DNA from: Sophora flavescens
Taxonomy: Eukaryota; Streptophyta; Magnoliopsida; Fabales; Fabaceae
Assembly: GCA_030762895.1 (NCBI GenBank)
Contig: CM061066.1
Location: forward strand, 14,255,751-14,319,750
Reading direction: 5' to 3'
Length of the DNA: 64,000 nt
In this document: positions 1 through 10,695 of the stretch, in pieces
Layout: the number at the start of each line of letters is the position of its first letter
How positions within the stretch are numbered: position 1 is the stretch's first letter
Notes under the pieces: model-generated
The model's database searches: none
Seen by the model: only the letters and a program-made list of their open reading frames with translations
What the model was told of the DNA's origin: nothing
Made by a program: the position numbers and the translations under genes

Positions 1-330
1 TGACAATCATGAGTCCAAGGACAAGAAGAATAGAAAGCCAAGGAGAGCATACATAGCTTGGGAGGAAAATGATATGGATTCCTCTGAAGATTCTGAGGAA
101 AAAGAGGCCAATCTTTGTCTCATATCTAACCATCGATGTGACAATGAAGATGAGGTAAATGAAATCCCCCTACCTATGATGAACTACAAGATGCTTTTGA
201 TGAATTGCATAGTGAATATCTAAAAATTACTAAGCAATTAATGTCATCTAGAAAAGCCATTGCTAAACAATGTAGTGATTATGCATCTCTTCAAATTAAG
301 ACTAAAGAATTAGAAGTTATAACAGTAGGC
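1..330 (+). pseudogene. SIRE-like Ty1/copia gag 3' fragment
   Basis: The left edge of the window carries the 3' part of a copia gag-like reading frame. Its peptide RAYIAWEENDMDSS and the following acidic stretch closely match the copy at about 2620-2700. It is therefore a second, truncated copy of the same element type. The reading frame is broken before 330. The 5' part lies outside the window. Assignment to the SIRE/Maximus-like group rests on the basic KK-rich stretch followed by 'AYIAW..NDMDSS' and is an inference. Confidence 0.6.
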
Positions 331-720
331 TAAGTGCATCTAGTTTTACATGTTCTGTGGATGGTATGTACTTTCAGAAAATTAATTTTGATGACGAGCA
401 ATAAAATCAAAATAATTTATTGAGAAAATGAAAGTGCAAGATCAAAGAAAGATCATCCAAGATCAAGAGAAGAACTTCAAGTGTATATAGTTTAAGTTTG
501 GTCTTCGGATTATTTGTAAGACTCAAGTGTAGGATTGACCATTAAAATTGAAATAACTAAAATTGGATTTAAAATTGAAAACGGGCTTAAAGTTTTTCAA
601 AGACTTGGAAAAATGATTTCCATAATTTATGAAGTGAGCTAAATGTCAAAAATGTTTTTCGTAAGTGTTAAGAATGTTCTTATGTTTGAAAAACATCATT
701 TTTATGATAAAAGAATTGAT

Positions 721-936
721 ATAATCGATTATATTGAGGCTCATAATCGATTATTGGTTTTTGGAGAACTCAACACTGCAAATAGACAGCCCATAATTGA
801 TTATATGGATAACCATAATAGATTATCTTTTGAATTTTTCAGTTCTGGCAGAAAGCTGATAATTGATTATTGATCAGGGCATAATAGATTATTTTGGGCC
901 AAATAATCAATTATAGTAACATTCATAATCGATTAT
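721..936 (+). promoter_or_regulatory. Array of eight ATAATNNATTAT dyads in 22-bp pairs
   Basis: Eight 12-bp palindromes of the form ATAATNNATTAT start at 721, 743, 793, 815, 859, 881, 903 and 925. They form four pairs, each with exactly 22 bp between starts. The half-sites are conserved while the two central bases vary (CG, CG, TG, AG, TG, AG, CA, CG). The array lies about 75 bp upstream of the TATA-like box of the LTR. An LTR enhancer bound by a dimeric DNA-binding protein is a reasonable inference, not shown. Confidence 0.8.
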
Positions 937-1010
937 CTGTCGCTAAAAAGTGGTTTATGGTGCAGAAAATGCGTGATACTGTGTAAAACGGTCATATTTT
1001 CATCCCTCAC

Positions 1011-1018
1011 TATAAATA
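1011..1018 (+). promoter_or_regulatory. TATA-like box of SIRE-like LTR
   Basis: TATAAATA follows the dyad array and precedes a short leader with no long open frame. Its place within the presumed U3/R border of the LTR fits a Pol II promoter. Confidence 0.6.
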
Positions 1019-1569
1019 CACTACAATAGCTCGAAAAACCCTAGGTTACTACTCTTAGAACACTTGCCCAACAACTCTAACCTCATTAATCAATCTTTCA
1101 CTCTTGAGATCAATATTTGAGCCAATCCTACATAAGAGTATAGTGCTTCAACTTGTATTTGTTCAAACTTTTGAGGTATTCTTCTTTGTAATTCTTTTTG
1201 CTTGATTTTGTTGGTTAAAGAGAATGAGGAATCCCTCTAGTTTGTGATTGTAACAAGGGTGAGGTATCCCTTGGTTTGATTTAGAGGCTCTTGCACAAGG
1301 GTGGGGGATCCCAAGTGAATAGTGCTCAAGTATTGTAAAGCTTGGATTTGTTTTAGTGGAAAATACTCACAAATGTATTGTGGGGACTGGATGTAGGTCA
1401 TTCAAGGGAGTGACTGAACCGATATAAATCGGTTGTGTGATTTCCTCTTCCTTTATCTTTTTACAATTTCTCAAAAATTAGTCTAGGTCACAAAAAGGGG
1501 ACAAAAATTTTAAGATCTCAATCCCCCCCCCCCCCCCCCCTCTTGAGATTGAAGCCACTTGGTAATAAG

Positions 1570-1582
1570 TGGTATCAGAGCT
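1570..1582 (+). other. Primer-binding site of SIRE-like element
   Basis: TGGTATCAGAGCT is the initiator-Met-tRNA complementary site typical of plant Ty1/copia elements. It marks the start of the internal region. Confidence 0.85.
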
Positions 1583-1621
1583 AGACTCTTGTCTAAAGAG
1601 CCTAGCAGCTTCAAGAGAAAG

Positions 1622-3057
1622 ATGGCTTCAAATTGGCAACCTCAAGAGGGAGCTTCTCTTAGCCGTCCTCCAGTCTTCAATGGTGAAGGCTATCCCTATT
1701 GGAAAGAGAGAATGAAGATTTTCATTGAGGCGGTAGATATAGATACCTGAGTTGCTGTAGAAAATGGGCATTTCGTTCCTACTCATATGGTAAATGTGTT
1801 TTTGCTCAACAAGAATAGAGATGAATGGACGGAAGAAGAAAAGAAGAAGGTTCAATATAATCTCCGTGCAAAGAACATCATCACTTTGACATTGAGTTCG
1901 GATGAGTTCTTTAGAGTTTCAAATTGCAAGACGGCTCAAGAAATGTGGGACACTCTTCAAGTCACACATGAAGATTGAAGGCACAAGTGAAGTCAAGAGA
2001 GCAAGAATAAATACTTTGATCCAGGAATATGAGCTTTTTCGAATGAATCAAGGAGAAAGTGTTCAAGAGATGCAAAATAGGTTCACTGACATAGTGAATC
2101 AACTTGCTTCAATGGGGAAAACATTTTCAAATGAAGATTTGATCAGCAAGATCCATAGGTGCTTGAGTAGAGAATGGCAACCCAAAGTCACCGCAATATC
2201 GGAATTAAGAAATCTAGCAACTATGACTTTGGCCACTCTCTTTGAAAAGTTGCAAGAGCATGAGTTGGAGCTTAATCGCTTAGCGGAGCATGAAGAGAAA
2301 GACAAGAAGAATAATGGTTTAGCTCTTAAAGCCTCAACCTCCTATGCGAGCAATGAAAATGATGAAAATGATGATGAGGATGAGTTAGATGAGGATGATG
2401 AGAACATGGCTCTATTGGTGAGAAAGTTCCAGAAGTTTATGAAGAAAAATAATTTTCAAAGAAGGAGCTTTCCACCAAAGAAGTTCACAAGCAAAAAATG
2501 TCCTTCAACTCCTCCAACATGCTATGAATATGGCAAGCCGGGACACATGAAGATGGAGTGCCCCCAACTTGCAAAAGAAATCACCAAAGTTTGAAAAGAA
2601 GTACTCCAAATAAAAGAAAGGAAAGAGAGCTTACATAGCTTAGGAGGACAATGACATGGACTCATCGAATAGCTCCGATAGTGAAGAAGCCCAACTATGT
2701 CTCATGACCAATCATAAGAGTGAAAGTGAGGTAGAATCTAATTCTTCCACTAATTCTTATGATGAATTGTATGAAGCATTTTTAGAATTGCATAAGGATT
2801 CTATGAGGTTAGCTAAGACTTTAGAAAACTCAAAGAGAATCGTTAGGTATTTGCAAAATCAAGTGATTGTCTTAACTAAGGAAATACTAGAGCTTAAAAA
2901 GGAAATCTATAGCCTTGGTTACATTAAAAAAAATTATGTTTGTGAAAAATGCATAAAGTATGAGAAGAAAGTCAGAGACCTTCAATGCATGATAGAAAAG
3001 TTCACTAATGGTAAAGATAACCTAAATGCATTGCTTGGAAACCAAAAATGCATGTTA
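1622..3057 (+). pseudogene. Broken SIRE-like copia gag
   Basis: The frame starts with ATG at 1622, 40 bp after the primer site, and stops at a TGA at 1750. Gag-like sequence continues in other frames: 1787-1978, then 1902-2594, and after another stop 2656-3057. The middle part has the helical UBN2/retrotransposon-gag pattern (about 1980-2270), an acidic run, and a zinc knuckle in which the second Cys is replaced (CYEYGKPGHMKMEC, near 2520), so the CCHC metal site is damaged. The element is cut off near 3160 where another repeat begins, so no pol is present. Confidence 0.8.
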
Positions 3058-3161
3058 TGATAAAGCGGGCTTAGGTTACAAACCTCTTGTGCATGAAAAA
3101 TCAATTAAGAACATGTTTGTAAAACCTAAGGTTTCTACTAGTCCTTTTACTAGATGTTATT

Positions 3162-3310
3162 ATTTACATCAGTTGGGACCTTAACCGATATAAAAAGTTC
3201 ACCAGTGATGCATTAAGAGCACTTTCTACATCGAGTGTATCTACAACGGTTGGTCAACCGATGTAGAAAGCCTTTTTCAACCATTGTAGAAAGACTCTTT
3301 TACACTAGTG
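3162..3310. mobile_element. CACTA-like transposon end
   Basis: The segment ends in CACTAGTG (3303-3310). It contains repeated subterminal motifs in both orientations (CTACATCG, CTACAACGG, GATGTAGAAAG, ATTGTAGAAAG), as found next to CACTA (En/Spm) termini. It interrupts the gag sequence. The opposite terminus was not found, so this is either a fragment or a small deletion derivative. Confidence 0.45.
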
Positions 3311-5394
3311 TGGTTAGCTAAGTTTAAAGCAACATTGGATCATCTGTTAAAAATGTGGACCTCTTGCCCTCCTCAGCTCAAGCTTTCTGTATTGGCTGAT
3401 GCCTTAGGAAAAGTTAGGCTCAGAGAGTAGTTTCTGTATTTTTACTTTCTTTATGATAAAAAAAAACTTCTATTATCGAAAAAGAAACTTCCAAACACAC
3501 GCAACCACTGTAAAATTTAATAGAAAATACAAGTTTACACTTTTTTAGCATGTTTTGTTCAAATGCTTTTTTTTTCCTGTTAATGGAGTGTAACACAACA
3601 AAACAAATGGAAATGGGTTGAGAAGGGACAAGGAGGGGGAACAAAACTACGTGTTACCTTGTTTGGAAAATTAATAAGTAATAATAGCCTAATATTACTT
3701 TTTTTTTTTAAAGTTAGCTTTATTATACTTATAACTCTAAGAAAGCAACTATAGTAATTATGACACCATTATTATTTTTTTAAATAGTTTAATTACTAAT
3801 TAATTTCGATAAAGTATGAAAAAGCAACGTCAATATTTGATTTGATGCAAAATACACACATTGGGTTTTATTTGGTCAGGATTTTATTTTATTTTATTTA
3901 ATATTAATTAATTTTAGTTATATTTAAATATTTTTATTTCCCTAGTTTTTTATTCTTTTATTTGAATTTTCATGTGTAATTTAGACGATCTTGGATTAAA
4001 TTGAAAGATTTAGATGATGAATCTTTAAAAAAAATCAACCCAAATCCTGAATTTGAGGTAAATCCTCTTGCAACTTATTTTCACTTCCCATCCACTTTTA
4101 TGGTCCGTTTGTTGAGAGAGAAAAAGCAAAGAGAGAAAGAGCAAGGAGAGAAATACCATACTTCTTCTGTTTGGTACATCAAAGAAATGGAGAAGAGAGA
4201 TTAAATTAGCATGGGGCCCACACATTTTCTATTCTCCGCAAAATCGAGAAGAAAGAGGAGAGAATGCTTCGTTGATTTATTTTTTTTCCTTCTCTCTCTT
4301 ATATGAATGATGGTGGCCATTTTTTACAAATTTGTTTTCCTGCTTTATTTAAGCAATTCACTTGATAATTAATAATTAAAGTAATTATCTTAAATAACTC
4401 AAATTAATAAGTTATAAAATTAATCAAATTAATTTCATTAATAAAAAATTAAGTTAAGTAATTTAACAAATTAATTAATTGAATTCAAATAAAAAATTAT
4501 TAAATTAGTTTTGATTGAAAATTTGTGTTATTTGGAGGTTTTTTTTACTTTTAAAAACAATCAACACTTCTATCTTCTTTATTTCTTTCTTTTTTTCTCT
4601 CATATTAAATAATACGTCAAATCTACTCTAGTTTCTTCTCACATCTTTCTCTCTTCTCATTTTCTCTTCACAACCAAACGCAACATTAAACTCTCAAACA
4701 GGAACATCTTTCTCCTTTTTCATCATCCTTTTTACCTTTCCTCCATGACAGGTATTACAAAATCAGTTTGCATAAGTATTGAAAAGTCACGCAGGGCTAA
4801 CTTAGGGGATAATGCACAACTTACCCAATTCTTAAGGATATATTTATAATTTTTTAATAATAAATGTAAAATTAGTAACAGTTAAAATCGGATATCTATA
4901 TTGTCTCAAAAAAGAATCGGATATCTATAAAAAGAAAAATTTAAAGCCTCGTTATTTGATAAAAGATATTATGAATTTGAAAGGCATCATCTGTTCACAA
5001 AATGAACTTTAAGATTGATAAAATACTGAATATAGGTATCTTAGACTTATTTTAACTTTGTTGAGCTTTCCGTACTTGACCCTCTTCGATCCCAACCCCT
5101 TCCCTTTCCCCCCCCCCCATTTCCCCTTTCTTTTCTTCTGCTTGTGGCTGTCCCTCTCACTCTCCCTGTCTCCTTCCATAGCCATCATTTTTCTATCCTC
5201 CACGATGGTTGCGTCGTGCGGTGGTTAAAGCACCTGGACAGGGCGGTGCTGGGCTGGCTTACGAGTTCCAGATCTGCGTAGGTAGACATAGTGAACAGAG
5301 ATGGCGACGATTCTAATTCAAGGTGGAGCAGCGTCGCGGGCATCTGGTTTACCACGACTCGAGAGGAAGGTGGCTGTAAGCGGTGGTGTGAGGA
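3311..5394. other. AT-rich intergenic stretch without recognised gene
   Basis: No convincing coding sequence is present. Short open frames on both strands lack known motifs. The ends of 4100-4690 (near GTCCGTTTGTTGAGAGAG and CTCTTCACAACCAAACGCAAC) are loosely inverted and may be an old MITE. A C-tract of about 10 occurs near 5110. Confidence 0.5.
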
Positions 5395-6170
5395 TGAAGG
5401 ACGTAAGCAAGGGATTTTGTTTGGCTTGGATTTTACTTTCAAAATGGAATAGGGGAATGCCGTCGTGGACTAACGCCATGGCCACACACCTGGTTCTCCA
5501 ACGCTGCGTTTTCTCCTGAGATTAATTTAGGCTATTTGATGTAACACTGTGTTTTCTTCTGGTTCTCCAACGTTGCGTTTTCTTCTTGAAAGTAGCCTTT
5601 AAGTAAGAAAAACAAGTCACTGGAATATATATGTGTGTGTGTGAAGGACGCAAGCAAGGGATTTTGTTTGGCTTGGATTTTACTTTCAAAATTGATTAGG
5701 GGAATGCCGTTGTGTACTGACGCCATGGCCATACACTTGGTTCTCCAACGCCGCGTTTTCTCCTTAGTGATGTGTATGTATGGATAAGCGTTTGATAAAA
5801 TTGATTCTGAATAGAATTGATTTTATAAAATTGCTTTTGGTAGAATTGAGTTTAGAGTGAAGTGATTTGTGTTTGGATGTTTTCACTTTGAAAGCAAGTT
5901 TGATGTAAAACTTACTGTAAAATTTTCAACTCAACGCAAAAGCTACTTTTTGTAGCTTCTACTCAGAATCGCTTCTGGAGGCAAAATCAATTCTACCCGA
6001 CAGTAACCAAACACCTCATTTTTATTAAAATCACGTTTGATAGGTAGAAATCAATTCCGGTGGTTTTAACTAAAACCAAACACACACTAATTTAGGCTAT
6101 TTGATGCAACGCTGTGTTTTCTTCTGGTTCTCCAATGTTGCGTTTTCTTCTTGAAAGTAGCTTTTAAGTA
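5395..6170. repeat. Direct duplication of a ~210-bp unit
   Basis: Unit 1 is 5395-5605. Unit 2 is 5642-5766 continued at 6088-6170. The units share long near-identical runs (for example CAAGCAAGGGATTTTGTTTG and the repeated GGTTCTCCAACG...GCGTTTTCT phrase). Unit 2 is interrupted by a 321-bp insertion, so unit 1 is a natural record of the uninterrupted site. Confidence 0.85.
5767..6087. mobile_element. MITE inserted in the duplicated unit
   Basis: The 321-bp block is absent from the sister unit at 5395-5605 and has imperfect inverted ends (left TGATGTGTATGTATGG, right CCAAACACACAC). It has no coding potential and is flanked by TTA on the left and TAA on the right. A Tourist-like (PIF/Harbinger) MITE is possible, but the target duplication is not clean. 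Confidence 0.6.
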
Positions 6171-6340
6171 AAAAAAAATGAAAATTATCAAACAGCTTTA
6201 ACTTTATTTTTAAAGCTCTTATTTTTAGCTTTAACTTTAAAAGTAGCTTTTAAGTTTGAGAAAAGCCGGGTCAAATGCTTTAGTTAAGAATAATTTTTTC
6301 TTTGACATCCTCAATTTATGAGTGGAGAAAATATGTATCA

Positions 6341-6538
6341 AATTAATAGAACAATTGCCAAATAGATTAGAACCAATACCGCAAATGGGATTTCTTTTTT
6401 AAACTCAACACAAAACCTTGTAAAGGAGTTCACACACACAAATTAATAGAACAATTGCCAAATAGATTAGAACCAACACCGCAAATGGGATTTCTTTTTT
6501 AAACTCAACACAACCTTGTAAAGGAGTTCACACACACA
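6341..6538. repeat. Tandem duplication, 100-bp period
   Basis: Two near-identical copies (6341-6440 and 6441-6538) begin AATTAATAGAACAATTGCC and end in a CA-rich run. They differ by one substitution and a small indel. They lie just upstream of the copia element. Confidence 0.9.
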
Positions 6539-6549
6539 CAGACACACAC

Positions 6550-6645
6550 AGTTAGAAATCCAAGTGTGAGTGGTTAGTCCCACATTGGCTATGAATGAGC
6601 TAAATGAAGGATATATAGCTCCCGGTGCTCCCGGACTCCCCAACA
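6550..6645 (+). repeat. LTR-B, 5' copy (short)
   Basis: It matches the start of the 3' copy at 11525 (GAAATCCAAGTGTGAGTGG, then AGTCCCACATTGGC) and its end (GACTCCCCAA), but lacks about 80 bp of the middle. It ends CCCCAACA, three bases before the primer site. Confidence 0.75.
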
Positions 6646-6648
6646 AAG

Positions 6649-6661
6649 TGGTATCCAGAGC
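6649..6661 (+). other. Primer-binding site, Copia-1 5'
   Basis: TGGTATCCAGAGC resembles the Met-tRNA primer site with one extra C. It has the same AAG spacer to the LTR end as the second primer site at 11353. Confidence 0.75.
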
Positions 6662-6688
6662 TTAGGTTGTTATGTACTGTGCATTTAA

Positions 6689-7069
6689 ATGGAGGAAAAT
6701 CAAGGGCCAAATATGATTAAGCTGAACTCTACAAATTATACACTTTGGAAGACCCTCATGGAAGATATGTTATACAGCAAAGACTTGTATGATCCCATTG
6801 AGGGGGACACTGCCCGACACAAGGATAAAAATGAAAGTGATTGGAAGAAGATGAATAGAAAGGCAGTTGCTTTGATTAGGCAGTGGTTGGATTTGAGTGT
6901 ATATTCTCATGTAGACACAAATAGATGCCCAAAAAATGTGGAAGAAGTTGGCCGAGCTGTATGAGCGGAAGAATGTGCAAAATAAAGCATTTCGATCCTA
7001 AGGTGGTGAATATGAAATACAAAGAAGGGGATTCAATGGCGGAGCATATGAGTATTTTTTCGAATCATC
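6689..7069 (+). pseudogene. Copia-1 gag N-terminal part, frameshifted
   Basis: The frame opens with ATG at 6689, 28 bp after the primer site. It has the copia gag start pattern (NSTNYTLWKTLMEDML) and stops at 6964. Further gag sequence (KLAELYERKNVQNKAF) continues in other frames before the long pol frame opens. At least two frame changes separate it from 7070. Confidence 0.8.
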
Positions 7070-10000
7070 GTGAATCGATTGACAAGAACATATATTAAAT
7101 TAGATGATGAGTTGCAAGCCTTGTTGTTGCTTAGTTCCTTGCCTGACACTTGGGAAGTTCTGGTTGAAACATTGACTAATTCAGCTCCTAATGGGAAGTT
7201 GACAATGTCAATGGTAAAAGAGAGCATGTTGAATGAAGAAGCTAGAAGAAAGGAGCGTGGTTTGAATGGTACCTCCACTCAGTTAGAAGCACTAGTTGCA
7301 GAGTCACGGGGGAGAAGTCAAACCAGACATTTCCATAAGCATGAAAAATCTGACAGTCGTAGCAAGTCAAGAAGCGAGTCCAGGACTAGAAAAGAAGTGA
7401 AATGTTATCATTGTGTCAAGGTGGGACATATCAAAAGACAATGCAGGTTCCTAAAGAGAGACAATTCAAGAGAAAGAGATGAAGACAAAGAGAAGAAAAA
7501 TGATAAAGACACAACTGCAGTTACATCTGATAGTGATGTTTACATTGTCTGTGATGATAATTTTATAAATCTAGCATGCCATGATTCTAGTTGGATTGTT
7601 GATTCTGGAGCCTCATACTATGTCACTCCTAGCGTGATTTCTTCTCATCTTATACTGCTGGTGACTTTGGCACAGTTAAAATGGGAAATGATGGGGTATG
7701 TAAAATTGTTGGTATGGGAGATGTTTGGATTGAAACCAAGATTTGGGTGCAAGCTGCAATTGAAGAATGTCAGACATGTTCCAGATATCCGTCTCAACTT
7801 GATTTCTGTTAAAGCCTTGGACATTGAGGGTTATCATACTTACTTTGGTGGTGGCATATGCAAGCTCACCAAAGGGTCACTAGTGGTGGCAGAAGAAGAA
7901 AGCCTCACTACTCTCTACAGGATGCTTGGAAAGTTAAGCAAGGAGGAAGTGAATGCAGTTGAAGATGCTTCTTCTGATTTGTGGCATATGCGCCTTGGTC
8001 ACTTGAGTGAGAAAGGACTCAACATCCTTGCCAGGAAAAATTCTCTTCCTATGAAAGGTACACCTTTAAATACTTGCTCTCATTGTTTTGTTGGAAAACA
8101 ACATAGAATTTCATTTCGTAGTTCTGGTCCTCATAGGAGGCCAAATGTTCTTGATTTAGTTCATACTGATGTTTGGACTATGGATTGTAAGTCTCTTGGT
8201 GGTGCTTCATACTTTGTTACTTTTATTGATGATCACTCTAGAAAAGTGTGGGCTTTTGCTTTGAAATCTAAAGACCGGGTACTTGGTGTCTTCAAGCACT
8301 TTCATGCAAGTGTTGAAAGAGAAAAAGGAAGCAAGTTGAAATGTGTCCGGGCAGATAATGGTGGTGAATACAGGGGTCCGTTTGAAGAATATTGCAAAGA
8401 ACATGGAATCAGGCTTGAGAAGAAAGTTCCAAAGACGCCTCAACATAATGGAGTTGCAGAGAGAATGAACCGTACCATTAATGACAGAATCAGGTGTATG
8501 CTCTCTCATGCAAAATTACCCAAATCCTTTTGGGGTGAAGCAATAAGAACTGCAGTGGATTTGATCAACCTTTCTCCTTCTGTGCCACTAGATGGTGATG
8601 TTCCAAACAGAGTATGGATAGGGAAAGATGTCTCTTATAGTCATTTGAGAGTGTTTGGCTGCAGGACTTTTGTTCACATTCCAAGAGATGAGAGGTCCAA
8701 GCTTGATGGAAAATCCAAACAATGTGTCTTCTTGGGTTATGGTCATGAAGAGTTTGGTTATAGACTCTGGGATCCAGATGACAGAAAAATTATCAGAAGC
8801 CGGGATGTGATATTTCTTGAAGACCAAACCATTGAAGATTTTGAGAAAGCTAAGAAACAGAAACCGGTTGCCAGAAGTTATATTGATGTTGTGCCTAAAC
8901 CCCCTACTGGAACTTTTGTTGAAGGGGGAGATATACAGGTAGATGATGGGAATGCAAATAACGACCCTACACCTCACCATGATGAACCAGTTGAAGAGGT
9001 TCCATTTGATCCACCAGTTGAGCCTCAGTTGAGGAGATCTACTAGAGAGCGTCACGCTTCCCAAAGATACACTCCACATGAGTATGTGATGATCACTGAT
9101 GGTGGAGAGCCAGAAAGTTATGAAGAGGCTATTGTAAATGTGCACAAGGAAGAGTGGTTGAAGGCCATGCAAGAAGAAATGAATTTCTTGCATGAGAATC
9201 ACACATTTGAATCGGTGAAGTTACCTAAGGGTAGGAAAGCACTCAAGAACAAGTGGGTGTTCAAGCTGAAATCAGAAGAGAATAGCTCCCAACCAAGGTA
9301 CAAACCAAGATTGGTTGTGAAAGGCTTCAATAAGAGGAAAGGTGTTGACTTTGAAGAAATTTTCTCACCTGTGGTGAAGATGTCCTCTATTCGAGTTGTG
9401 CTTGGATTAGCAGCTAGCTTGAACCTAGAGGTTGAACAACTTGATGTGAAGACAGCATTCCTTCTTGGTGATTTGGAGGAGGAAATTTATATGGAGCAAC
9501 CTGAAGGCTTCAAGGTCAAAGGAAAAGAGCAGCTTGTGTGCAAGTTGAAGAAAAGTTTGTATGGACTCAAGCAAGCACCAAGGCAATGGTACAAGAAATT
9601 TGATTCTTTCATGGAGAAACATGGTTATAGTAAAACCACTTCAGATCATTGTGTGTTTGTGAAGAAATTCCTTGATGATGATTTTATTATCCTGTTGCTA
9701 TATGTGGATGACATGTTGATTGTTGGTCATGACACAAAGAAAATTGATTGTCTGAAGAAATATTTGAGCAAGGCCTTTGCTATGAAGGATTTGGGTCCTG
9801 CAAAGCAAATCCTTGGCATGAGAATTACTCGTAATAGGAAGAATGGTAAATTGTGGTTGTCTCAACATAAGTATATTGAGAAGGTATTAGAGAGGTTTAA
9901 CATGAGCAGTTCCAAACCTGTTAGTACTCCACTTGCAAGTCATTTCAAGTTGAGCTCTCAACAATGCCCTACAAGTGAGAAAGACAAAGAAAAGATGAAG

Positions 10001-10678
10001 AAGGTTCCTTATGCATCCGCGGTTGGTAGTTTGATGTATGCTATGGTATGCACAAGACCGAATATTGCCCATGCTGTTGGAGTTGTTAGTCGTTTTCTCT
10101 CTAATCCTGGTAGAGACCACTGGCAAGCAGTGAAGTGGATTTTCAGGTATCTCAGAGGCACTTCCAGAGTATGTTTATGCTTTGGGGGTGGTCAACCTGT
10201 GTTAGATGGCTACACAGATTCAGATATGGCCGGTGATGTTGATTCTAGAAAATCTACTTCTGGATATTTGATGACTTTTGCAGGGGGAGCGGTGTCTTGG
10301 CAATCAAGACTACAAAAATGTGTTGCTTTGTCTACCACTGAGGCTGAGTATATTGCCATTACTGAAGCTTCTAAAGAACTTTTGTGGATGCAGAAATTCC
10401 TACAAGAGTTGGGCCTCAAGCAAGAGAAGTTTGTGTTATTCTGTGACAGTCAGAGTGCTATCCATCTCAGCAAGAATCCAACTTTTCATTCCAGGTCAAA
10501 GCATATTGAGGTGCGGTATCATTTGATACGTGATGCGCTAGAGATGAAGACATTTTCACTTGAAAAGATTCATACTGATGAAAATGGTTCAGATATGATG
10601 ACAAAGACCTTGCCTATGACAAAGTTGATTTGTTGCAGAAAGATAGCAGGCATGGTTGAGCAGTATCTTCCCACTTAG
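7070..10678 (+). CDS. Copia-1 gag C-term/pol polyprotein
   Basis: One uninterrupted 1202-residue frame. In order: end of gag; CCHC zinc knuckle (CYHCVKVGHIKRQC, about residue 112); aspartic protease (WIVDSGAS, about 175); pre-integrase HxxxH/CxxC region (LWHMRLGH, about 303); integrase core with HTDVW (about 365) and RADNGGEY (about 428); reverse transcriptase with YVDD (about 878); RNase H with TDSDMAG (about 1050) and STTEAEY. The order protease-integrase-RT-RNase H defines Ty1/copia. The open frame suggests recent activity, but the upstream gag is broken, so gag would have to come from elsewhere. The first Met at 7070 is only the start of the open frame, not a natural start. Confidence 0.93.
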   Translation: MNRLTRTYIKLDDELQALLLLSSLPDTWEVLVETLTNSAPNGKLTMSMVKESMLNEEARRKERGLNGTSTQLEALVAESRGRSQTRHFHKHEKSDSRSKSRSESRTRKEVKCYHCVKVGHIKRQCRFLKRDNSRERDEDKEKKNDKDTTAVTSDSDVYIVCDDNFINLACHDSSWIVDSGASYYVTPSVISSHLILLVTLAQLKWEMMGYVKLLVWEMFGLKPRFGCKLQLKNVRHVPDIRLNLISVKALDIEGYHTYFGGGICKLTKGSLVVAEEESLTTLYRMLGKLSKEEVNAVEDASSDLWHMRLGHLSEKGLNILARKNSLPMKGTPLNTCSHCFVGKQHRISFRSSGPHRRPNVLDLVHTDVWTMDCKSLGGASYFVTFIDDHSRKVWAFALKSKDRVLGVFKHFHASVEREKGSKLKCVRADNGGEYRGPFEEYCKEHGIRLEKKVPKTPQHNGVAERMNRTINDRIRCMLSHAKLPKSFWGEAIRTAVDLINLSPSVPLDGDVPNRVWIGKDVSYSHLRVFGCRTFVHIPRDERSKLDGKSKQCVFLGYGHEEFGYRLWDPDDRKIIRSRDVIFLEDQTIEDFEKAKKQKPVARSYIDVVPKPPTGTFVEGGDIQVDDGNANNDPTPHHDEPVEEVPFDPPVEPQLRRSTRERHASQRYTPHEYVMITDGGEPESYEEAIVNVHKEEWLKAMQEEMNFLHENHTFESVKLPKGRKALKNKWVFKLKSEENSSQPRYKPRLVVKGFNKRKGVDFEEIFSPVVKMSSIRVVLGLAASLNLEVEQLDVKTAFLLGDLEEEIYMEQPEGFKVKGKEQLVCKLKKSLYGLKQAPRQWYKKFDSFMEKHGYSKTTSDHCVFVKKFLDDDFIILLLYVDDMLIVGHDTKKIDCLKKYLSKAFAMKDLGPAKQILGMRITRNRKNGKLWLSQHKYIEKVLERFNMSSSKPVSTPLASHFKLSSQQCPTSEKDKEKMKKVPYASAVGSLMYAMVCTRPNIAHAVGVVSRFLSNPGRDHWQAVKWIFRYLRGTSRVCLCFGGGQPVLDGYTDSDMAGDVDSRKSTSGYLMTFAGGAVSWQSRLQKCVALSTTEAEYIAITEASKELLWMQKFLQELGLKQEKFVLFCDSQSAIHLSKNPTFHSRSKHIEVRYHLIRDALEMKTFSLEKIHTDENGSDMMTKTLPMTKLICCRKIAGMVEQYLPT

Positions 10679-10680
10679 TC

Positions 10681-10695
10681 GGGAAGGGGGAGATT
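10681..10695 (+). other. Polypurine tract, LTR-A
   Basis: GGGAAGGGGGAGATT directly precedes TGTTGGG, the first bases of LTR-A. This is the expected plus-strand primer position. Confidence 0.8.

Larger units (their letters stand above)
349..1566 (+). repeat. LTR of SIRE-like copia element
   Basis: This non-coding stretch ends just before a primer-binding site (TGGTATCAGAGCT at 1570) and is followed by a gag frame, so it is read as the 5' LTR. It holds an array of 12-bp dyads (721-936), a TATA-like box (1011), and a C16 tract near its 3' end (about 1525-1541). The 3' boundary is well supported by the primer site. The 5' boundary (TGTTCTGTGG) is a guess from the usual TG start. No matching second LTR lies in the window. 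Confidence 0.6.

Noticed and set aside
5301..5519. 72-codon plus-strand frame in the duplicated unit
   Set aside because: No motif, the frame is not kept in the second copy, and it overlaps the repeat structure.
8207..9202. Antisense open frames of 100 and 204 codons within Copia-1 pol
   Set aside because: They are shadows of the pol frame with no motifs of their own.
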